The position numbers and the translations under genes are program-made. The notes under the pieces were generated by a model. It was not told the origin of the DNA. It made no database searches and saw only the letters and a program-made list of their open reading frames with translations. DNA of 64,000 nt, from the NCBI GenBank assembly GCA_004431415.1, contig QPMI01000109.1, positions 83,606-147,605 of the forward strand, in the 5' to 3' direction. Every line of letters starts with the position of its first letter. The first letter of the stretch is position 1. The stretch comes from Cyanophora paradoxa (taxonomy: Eukaryota; Glaucocystophyceae; Cyanophorales; Cyanophoraceae). Below are positions 59,155-64,000 of this stretch, piece by piece.

Positions 59155-59634
59155 ATGTCGAGCGCGGTAGAGAAGCTGCTGTGCACCGTGTTCAAATCGG
59201 ATTCGCGATGCAGCAAGATCGGCGAGGCGGCGAGGGCTAAGGGCGGGGCGGCGGCGGAGGGGCCCAGGGTGAAGGCGGCGGATCCCGCGCCGCCGTCGCT
59301 GAAAACGATCAAGGGGGCGGGCAAGGGCAGGAGCGTGGGGGCGCTGCCCCTCGTGGCGATCGCGCCGGGGCAGAGGGAGGCGGCGCACGCGGCGACGGCG
59401 GCGCTGGCCGCGCGGCGCCAGGCGGAGGCCTACCCGTGCCTGGGCCGGGGGCTGCACCCGCCGGCCGACCGCCCCTACGCCGTGAGCGCCTACTTCGACG
59501 AGGCCAACCGGCTGAGCTGCCAGGAGCTGTGCGACAACCGCATGCGGCGCGCCGTGGACGGGCACCTGCCGCTGCTGGTGGCGCTGGGCGGCTCGCTCCT
59601 GATGGTCTGGTACCTGCGCGGCCTGGTCATTTAG
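59155..59634 (+). CDS. Small C-terminally anchored membrane protein
   Basis: An intact 159-codon frame. ATG 59155 follows an AT-rich leader (TTTTAAATTTTCTTC). The N-terminal half is basic and Ala/Lys-rich, with VEKLLCTVFKSDSRCSKIGE. The middle has AYFDEANRLSCQELCDNRMR with three Cys. The C-terminus is a membrane helix, LPLLVALGGSLLMVWYLRGL. No family recognised. It is the first of a run of small one-helix proteins, which in DNA viruses are often virion membrane or packaging-related proteins (inference). Confidence 0.6.
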   Translation: MSSAVEKLLCTVFKSDSRCSKIGEAARAKGGAAAEGPRVKAADPAPPSLKTIKGAGKGRSVGALPLVAIAPGQREAAHAATAALAARRQAEAYPCLGRGLHPPADRPYAVSAYFDEANRLSCQELCDNRMRRAVDGHLPLLVALGGSLLMVWYLRGLVI

Positions 59635-59660
59635 ATAGTTTTTCGAAGTCTAGGTCAAAG

Positions 59661-60062
59661 ATGGGCTGGGTGGACGCCGTGCTGACCAAGGTCTTCGGAC
59701 CGAAGAGCGCGCAGCCGCCGCCGAGCTTCAACCTGGCCGCGGCGATCAGCACGACGATCGAGCGCAAGAACAACGAGCTCATCCTAAAGAACGACGGCAA
59801 GCTTCCCTGGGCCGACGTGGCCGCGGGCGCACTCGGCAGCACGCTGACGGGAATCGATCGGACGGGCGCCGCGGGCGTGAAGGTCGGGCAGGCGGTTGCG
59901 GCCGTGCCGGAGCTTGCGATGAAGGGCTGGCACTACGCCAAGATCGCCGCCGGCGTCGCCGCGGTGCTCCTTGCGATCTGGCTCGCGTGGCAGCTGCGCG
60001 GCGCCTACCAGGGCGCGCGCCTGCAGAGCGCCCAGCTCGACTATTTTCTAAAGGCTAGGTAA
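59661..60062 (+). CDS. Small membrane protein with one C-terminal helix
   Basis: An intact 133-codon frame that starts 26 bp after the preceding stop. The start MGWVDAVLTKVFGPKSAQPP could be N-myristoylated (MG). TIERKNNELILKNDGKLPWA is followed by a helix, AAGVAAVLLAIWLAWQLRGA, and the tail AQLDYFLKAR. Family unknown. Confidence 0.62.
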   Translation: MGWVDAVLTKVFGPKSAQPPPSFNLAAAISTTIERKNNELILKNDGKLPWADVAAGALGSTLTGIDRTGAAGVKVGQAVAAVPELAMKGWHYAKIAAGVAAVLLAIWLAWQLRGAYQGARLQSAQLDYFLKAR

Positions 60063-60156
60063 AGCGAGCGAACCATGCGCGGCGGCTCTTCCCCCGTGTT
60101 TCCTTCGCTGAGAACCCGGTGGCGAACGCAGTCGCCCCTACCCCCTGGAGCCCGGA

Positions 60157-60447
60157 GTGAAGCTGGAGCGTGCGAACGCAGTCTCCGTCAAGAAGGCCAA
60201 GCGCACGCTGGCGCTGGAAGTCCCGGTCGCGGAGGATACGGAGAAGGTTGCATTCAACAAGCGCAAGACGTACAAGGCGATACGCGAGGGACAGCTGCTG
60301 CCCACGGACTCGGTTCCCGGGCTGCCGGGCACCACGGCCGGCGAGCTCCTAGTGCGCAACCTGCGCCTGCAGTACGTCTCCCGCCTCCGCCGCTCCAAGG
60401 CCAAGAAGGCGCGCCTGGACTCGGGCGATAGCAGCTCTAGCTCGTAG
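60157..60447 (+). CDS. Small basic protein, start uncertain
   Basis: The open frame VKLERANAVSVKKAKRTLAL, EVPVAEDTEKVAFNKRKTYK, then LLVRNLRLQYVSRLRRSKAK ends in a Ser run at a TAG. It is strongly basic, as in nucleic-acid-binding or virion-core proteins (inference). The frame has no ATG. ATG 60075 lies in another frame (MRGGSSPVFPSLRTRWRTQ), so a frame change around 60110 or a non-ATG start is needed. Confidence 0.45.
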   Translation: MKLERANAVSVKKAKRTLALEVPVAEDTEKVAFNKRKTYKAIREGQLLPTDSVPGLPGTTAGELLVRNLRLQYVSRLRRSKAKKARLDSGDSSSSS

Positions 60448-60474
60448 GGCTCTGTACTGTTGTATTCAATGCCT

Positions 60475-60564
60475 TTACCAGTTCCTGTTCCTATCCCAGA
60501 GCACGACTCGGGTGAAGGGCACGGTCATAGCGAACATGAACTCGGCGAACTTTGCAAAGTTCAT
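60475..60564 (-). CDS. Tiny ORF overlapping the upstream stop by one base
   Basis: A 29-residue frame (MNFAKFAEFMFAMTVPFTRV, then VLWDRNRNW) whose ATG shares its A with the TGA of the gene just upstream on the same strand (TGATG). Aromatic and hydrophobic; could be a short membrane peptide. It is too short for certainty, but the stop-start overlap is suggestive. Confidence 0.3.
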   Translation of the reverse strand: MNFAKFAEFMFAMTVPFTRVVLWDRNRNW

Positions 60565-60757
60565 CAGGGTTCCCAGGCGGGGATCCTCCAGTAGATCGCC
60601 TCGCGCAGCGCCTCGTAGACGCGCATGAGGGAGCGCTCGTTCTCCGTCGCGAAGGCGTCGCCGGGCTCGTCGGGGTCGGGATCCGTGAGCTCGGAGTACT
60701 CGTCCGAGCTGCCCGCGCTCTCGGCACCTGCGGCGGGTCGGGCGAGGGGTCGGGCAT
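60564..60757 (-). CDS. Small acidic protein, frame change near start
   Basis: ATG 60757 (MPDPSPDPPQ) leads after ten codons into a better frame one base away. That frame reads AESAGSSDEYSELTDPDPDE, then ENERSLMRVYEALREAIYWR and ends WEP. Acidic N-part, amphipathic helix at the end. Family unknown. Confidence 0.4.
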
Positions 60758-60805
60758 TCTTTGCTGGTAGAAGGGTTAGAAGAGGGACCAGAAAATCACT
60801 AGCAA

Positions 60806-61147
60806 TCACGGGCGCCGGAACTCCATCGAGTCGCCGCGCCAGTACTTGTTGCCGGAGGCGAGCAGCTTCATCGGCTCGCCCGTCGAATCGTGCTTCCAGG
60901 CCTCGCCGTCCCAGAGGGCCGTGCCGCCGTCCTCTAGCTTGAGGCGGTGGCCCGGCTCGAGCCGGTTGCCGTCGAGCATGCGGCCGGCCATGAGCGCCAG
61001 GTCCCACTCGGTGAGGTTGCGCTGCTCTGCGGGGGTGAGGCCGCGCTCGACGCGCTCGGGCTGGCGCGCCTCGCGCTCCATGCGGCTGAGGCCTACCAGG
61101 AAGAAGATGGGCAACGCAAAGGCCATGAGATCTAGCAGGGCCTCCAT
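60806..61147 (-). CDS. Small membrane protein with N-terminal helix
   Basis: An intact 113-codon frame. ATG 61147 gives MEALLDLMAFALPIFFLVGL, a signal-anchor helix, then charged SRMEREARQPERVERG. The soluble part has EWDLALMAGRMLDGNRLEPG then GTALWDGEAWKHDSTGEPMK. Family unknown. Confidence 0.6.
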   Translation of the reverse strand: MEALLDLMAFALPIFFLVGLSRMEREARQPERVERGLTPAEQRNLTEWDLALMAGRMLDGNRLEPGHRLKLEDGGTALWDGEAWKHDSTGEPMKLLASGNKYWRGDSMEFRRP

Positions 61148-61156
61148 TGGGCAGAC

Positions 61157-61519
61157 TTAGAAAAGGTTCCGGACCAGGCCCGAGAGCTGCGGGCCCAGGC
61201 GCCGGGCGGCGTAGTAGAGCGCGGCCGCCGCCGCCGCAAGGATCAGAAGGCGCGGCGGGCCGCGCGCCGGCTCCTCCAGGGTCAGGTCCACGGTCTCCGG
61301 CCCGCGCGCCGGAGCCGCCAGGATCTCGGGCTCGGAGCAGAGGGACTTGGGCCCGCGGCGGCGGCGCTGCTTGGGCGCCGAGGCGGCGGCGGTGAGAAGG
61401 TCCTCAGGCTCCTGCTTGATACCTGCGCAATCGGTGAAGTCCATGCTTGCTGGGTACCTTGGAAAATTGTGGGAGGCGTCCGGAGTGTGCGAACGTAGCT
61501 CCAATGGGATTTGCGTCAT
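61157..61519 (-). CDS. Small membrane protein with C-terminal helix
   Basis: An intact frame from ATG 61519, or from ATG 61444 (MDFTDCAGIKQEPEDLLTAA), the likelier start because the upstream part overlaps the CRE-like repeat. It holds a basic APKQRRRRGPKS patch, an acidic ETVDLTLEEPARG stretch, then a helix, RLLILAAAAAALYYAARRLG, and ends LVRNLF. Family unknown. Confidence 0.55.
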   Translation of the reverse strand: MTQIPLELRSHTPDASHNFPRYPASMDFTDCAGIKQEPEDLLTAAASAPKQRRRRGPKSLCSEPEILAAPARGPETVDLTLEEPARGPPRLLILAAAAAALYYAARRLGPQLSGLVRNLF

Positions 61520-61600
61520 TTACGTCCGCGTCATTTACGTCACGGAGTTTGCCGGCGACTCGGGACTCGGGCCCAACTTCTCCCGGTAAGTTCGAGACTT
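61513..61600. promoter_or_regulatory. CRE-like repeat, copy 1
   Basis: On the minus strand, two TGACGTAAATGACGC-type boxes (related to CRE/ATF-bZIP sites) are preceded by a ~50 bp conserved block (CGGAGTTTGCCGGCGACTCG on plus). It lies directly upstream of the minus-strand gene at 61157-61444. Confidence 0.6.
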
Positions 61601-61668
61601 GAACTCGGCGGGGTACCCCCGGTGTCCTAGTGTCCTAGTGTCCTAGTGCTACTAGCTAGGTGGTATCG
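61601..61668. repeat. Short tandem repeat GTCCTAGT
   Basis: GTCCTAGT is repeated three to four times, then CTACTAGCTAGG. It lies between CRE-like copy 1 and the inverted repeat. Confidence 0.6.
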
Positions 61669-62173
61669 ATATCTAGCTAGCTAGCGCTAGCGCTTGCTTA
61701 ATTAATTAACCTGAAGGGTCGCGTCATTTACGTCAGCGTCATTTACGTCACGGAGTTTGCCGGCGACTCGGGACTCGGGCCCAACTTCTCCCGGTAAGTT
61801 CGTCACGACCAGTAGCTACTAGTACCGCTAGTACTACGTAGTACTACTTAGTACTACTTGGTACTACTTAGTACTACTAGCTTAGTACTAGTAGCCACCG
61901 ATACTGGTACAGCTTTTATAGATTTAAGCATTCATTCAATGTGAATAACGATAATAGTAATAATAATAACGATAAGTAATAGGGATACCCTATTTTTCCA
62001 AGTCTCGAACTTACCGGGAGAAGTTGGGCCCGAGTCCCGAGTCGCCGGCAAACTCCGTGACGTAAATGACGCTGACGTAAATGACGCGACCTTCGGTAAC
62101 CTCCGCAACCCTTCAGGTAAATGTCAGGTAACTTCAGTTGAGTTAATTAAGCAAGCGCTAGCTAGCTAGATAT
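61669..62173. repeat. Large imperfect inverted repeat around an AT-rich core, with CRE-like copies 2 and 3
   Basis: The left arm (about 61669-61803) and right arm (about 61998-62173) share, inverted, GATATCTAGCTAGCTAGCG, GCTTGCTTAATTAA, CCTGAAGGGT, GCGTCATTTACGTCAGCG and the ~60 bp block ending CCCGGTAAGTTCG. The right arm has an extra ~45 bp. The core has AGTACTACTTAGTACTACTT-type palindromic repeats and an AT-rich run (AATAGTAATAATAATAACGA). A replication origin or a divergent control region is possible. Confidence 0.75.
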
Positions 62174-62581
62174 CACAGCTCTACCTTGCCCAAGTTGATG
62201 GTATCTAGCAGGGCCTGCTCCTCCAAGTCTGCACCGCCGCCGCCGCCCAGCGCTAGCGCTAGCTCGATACCGCCTCCGGCCTTGATCTCCCTTGGCTCCA
62301 GCCACCTGAGGGGCTCAGGCCACCTCCTCCTGGTGAAGCCGGTATCGTTGCTCTTGTCCAGCTTGAGGTAGCGGTAGGGCGCCGGCGCCGGCCAGTCCGG
62401 CCTGTGGCCGCTTGCCTCCTTGGCTATGTCCTTGGCCTACGCGGTCGCAGGTCCGCCTTGGCCTTCGCCCTCTGCAAGGGCCCAGCGCCTTGAACTTCGG
62501 TGCCTTGGTCGCCGGCAGGGCCTTCGGCTGGGGCTTCACCGCCTTCGGCTGCTGAGGCCTTAGCTGCTTCGATTTCGGCAT
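62173..62581 (-). CDS. Small basic protein, broken in frame twice
   Basis: ATG 62581 opens MPKSKQLRPQQPKAVKPQPK, Lys/Pro/Gln-rich. Near 62480 and again near 62437 the protein-like reading moves to another frame. The last 85 codons read RPDWPAPAPYRYLKLDKSND, GFTRRRWPEPLRWLEPREI, then LLDTINLGKVEL to a TGA at 62173. Family unknown. Confidence 0.42.
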
Positions 62582-62590
62582 ACTTCTTGC

Positions 62591-62818
62591 TCATAATGAG
62601 AAAAGCGCCTCGAAGTCGGCCTTTATCTCCTCCTTGGTCCAGGATGTCACCTGATCCGGGTCACCTGAGAACGGCGCATCGAACGCCACGTGGAGCGATT
62701 TGCAGGCCTGAGCTATCATTGGCTCGGGCCAGGCCAGCTCGATCAGCTGAAGGTAGATGTTCAGGGCCTTGTCGAGCTTGGCGCCCTGAGAGACTAGCTG
62801 GGAGATAGCGGGCTCCAT
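62591..62818 (-). CDS. Small helical protein
   Basis: The frame runs from ATG 62818 (MEPAISQLVSQGAKLDKALN) through IYLQLIELAWPEPMIAQACK and VTSWTKEEIKADFEALFSL. Protein-like text continues upstream (VKKDLDLAPFSKALLYMEP) without an ATG, so the true start may be earlier. The stop is nine bases before the ATG of the next gene on the same strand. Family unknown. Confidence 0.5.
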   Translation of the reverse strand: MEPAISQLVSQGAKLDKALNIYLQLIELAWPEPMIAQACKSLHVAFDAPFSGDPDQVTSWTKEEIKADFEALFSL

Positions 62819-62888
62819 GTACAGCAGAGCTTTAGAAAATGGCGCCAAGTCCAAGTCCTTTTTTACGGGCGAGGCCTGGCCGGGGCCA

Positions 62889-62952
62889 GGGCCGAGTCCC
62901 AACTCCGTGACGTAAATGACGCTGACGTAAATGACGCGGACGTAAATGACGC
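62889..62952 (+). promoter_or_regulatory. CRE-like repeat, copy 4 (triple box)
   Basis: CTCCGTGACGTAAATGACGC followed by TGACGTAAATGACGCGGACG and TAAATGACGC: three boxes in tandem. They lie upstream of the plus-strand gene at 63078, in the same orientation relative to the gene as copy 1 has to its own. Confidence 0.6.
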
Positions 62953-62969
62953 CGAATTTTCAAGTTGCC

Positions 62970-63020
62970 CTCACCTGAAACTCAGCTGAGCGCTCACCTG
63001 ACCCTCACCTGAACGGCCTC
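62970..63020 (+). promoter_or_regulatory. CACCTGA-box cluster
   Basis: CTCACCTGA occurs repeatedly, with CAGCTGAGCGCTCACCTGA in the middle. A similar cluster (CACCTGAGCGCTCACCCGAG) at 63369-63397 precedes the next gene. E-box-like; promoter function is inferred from position. Confidence 0.45.
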
Positions 63021-63077
63021 AAAACCGCAGCCCCGCCGCGCCCTCTCCTCACACTTCAAAGCCAAGAGAAATCAAGA

Positions 63078-63304
63078 ATGTGCATCCCACGTACTTCACC
63101 TGCTGTCTCACCTTCGGCATCTTCGCATACGTCATATACGACGATGAGTTCGACCGAAACACGTTCTACTTCTGCAAGCTCCTTCGCGACATTTCGTCGG
63201 AGCACCGCAAGGGCGATGAGTATGATTGGATTCAACTGCTCCCCCTCAAGAACGAGATCGTACTGTGGAGAGAGAAGTGCAATTGTAGGCAGGTTCAAGA
63301 TTAG
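63078..63304 (+). CDS. Small aromatic-rich protein, start uncertain
   Basis: The protein-like frame reads HPTYFTCCLTFGIFAYVIYD, then FYFCKLLRDISSEHRKGDEY and LPLKNEIVLWREKCNC, with the stop at 63302. The only ATG (63078) sits two bases out of frame with it, so another small frame error or a non-ATG start is implied. Cys- and aromatic-rich; family unknown. An overlapping minus-strand frame looks less natural. Confidence 0.42.
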
Positions 63305-63462
63305 CTCGATTCGTGTAGCCGTCGTAGAGGATCTGATGGTGAATTGAACACGTGTTTTTACCTGAATCACCTGAGCGCTCACCCGAGGTCAGCTGAAGTC
63401 GGGTGGGGCGCCTTAAATATTTTCTAGCGCTAGGCTGAAGCACACTCTAAGCTAACGCAAAC

Positions 63463-64000
63463 ATGGCCACCGTCCGCAACGCCAACGAGATCGACCCCGC
63501 CAAGCTCGCCTTCGAGATCGACGCCAACGGCCGCATCAGGCCAAGTACGACGGCCTGCAGGGCCTCATGATGTACGCGCCGCCCATGGTCACGATCAACC
63601 CGTGCATCAACACAGAGCAAGGCAAGGCGTGGAGCGACGAGAAGAAGGCCTTCGTCATGGAAGAAAACGGCGGATTTTACACGCTGGACCTCACCGATCT
63701 CAGCGCCGTCGACGGCCAGACGAACCCAGCCGCGGACGAGTTCCTCAAGCTGCTGGAGGCCCTGGACGCGAAATTCTGCGAGTTCGGGCAGCAGAACCAG
63801 GCCAAGCTCAAGGTCTCGCCGGCGCTCCCTCTCCAAGGATCAGATCTTCGGTGCTGCAGACGCCCAGCGTGCGCATCAAGGTCGACAAGGAGTCGGCCAG
63901 GCCTTCTACAAGTACCTCAACATGCGCATCCGCACCCAGACGATGGCGGGCAAGCGCAAGAACCGTGCCCGTCGTCGACATGTCCAACTACCTCATCACC
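63463..64000 (+). CDS. Element protein, partial and multiply frame-broken
   Basis: ATG 63463 opens MATVRNANEIDPAKLAFEID and then loses frame near 63540. The next frame reads KYDGLQGLMMYAPPMVTINP, FVMEENGGFYTLDLTDLSAV, then FLKLLEALDAKFCEFGQQNQ to about 63825. Then come VLQTPSVRIKVDKESA, FYKYLNMRIRTQTMAGKRKN and VVDMSNYLIT, each in a new frame, to the window edge. It loosely recalls uncharacterised replication-associated proteins of large algal DNA viruses, but I cannot name the family. A TATA-like TTAAATATTT lies 45 bp upstream of the ATG. Confidence 0.5.

Noticed and set aside
63056-63382. 108-codon minus-strand frame
   Set aside because: It overlaps a plus-strand frame with more protein-like aromatic and Cys content and promoter-like motifs upstream. 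Kept as a weaker alternative only.
50286-64000. Transposon (Polinton with integrase, or IS element)
   Set aside because: No integrase, transposase or reverse transcriptase motif was found in any frame of the window, so a named transposon class is not supported.

Overview
This is eukaryotic nuclear DNA from a very GC-rich genome, most likely a unicellular alga. The genes are split by many short introns, with both GT-AG and GC-AG boundaries and often a CTGAC branch-point-like motif just before the 3' AG. An RWP-RK factor, an HIR-type SPFH protein and a fused PabA-PabB enzyme fit a photosynthetic protist. Abundant GC-AG introns plus high GC suggest a haptophyte-like alga, but that is inference.

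About 1-48.9 kb is host sequence. In order: a TIR-domain transmembrane protein (minus, runs off the left edge), an HIR/SPFH protein, a mitochondrial carrier, a FIBP homologue, an unknown membrane protein, a long unknown protein, an RWP-RK transcription factor, an F-box/LRR-like protein, a PHD-finger SNF2 ATPase of the ERCC6L/PICH type, an F-box protein, a nucleolin-like RNA-binding protein, a tiny one-helix membrane protein, a carboxylesterase/thioesterase-like hydrolase, bifunctional aminodeoxychorismate synthase (folate pathway), a VUT/queuosine-precursor-transporter-like membrane protein and a pirin. Two tRNA-Trp(CCA) genes lie in opposite orientation inside a ~430 bp inverted duplication about 8 kb apart. 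Intergenic gaps are less GC-rich and full of short palindromes. Introns of several genes carry poly-C tracts of 18-26 nt, always on the coding strand.

From about 50 kb to the right edge the style changes. Genes are compact and mostly intronless, many are small proteins with one membrane helix, and there are dedicated intergenic repeats. This part holds a YqaJ-type exonuclease and a large helicase resembling UL9/origin-binding-protein helicases. It looks like an endogenous dsDNA virus-like element (Polinton-like or a larger algal DNA virus); no capsid protein or packaging ATPase is visible in the window. Its marks are a family of AT-looped hairpins, CRE-like TGACGTAA/ATGACGC arrays, a ~500 bp inverted repeat around an AT-rich core, and a pair of tandem paralogues that both change frame by -1 at a C5 run. 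Several element genes are broken in frame at short G/C runs. That could mean decay, assembly homopolymer error or frameshifting.

Exon boundaries were read by eye. Outer coordinates of multi-exon genes are the first and last supported coding bases and the internal structure is approximate.
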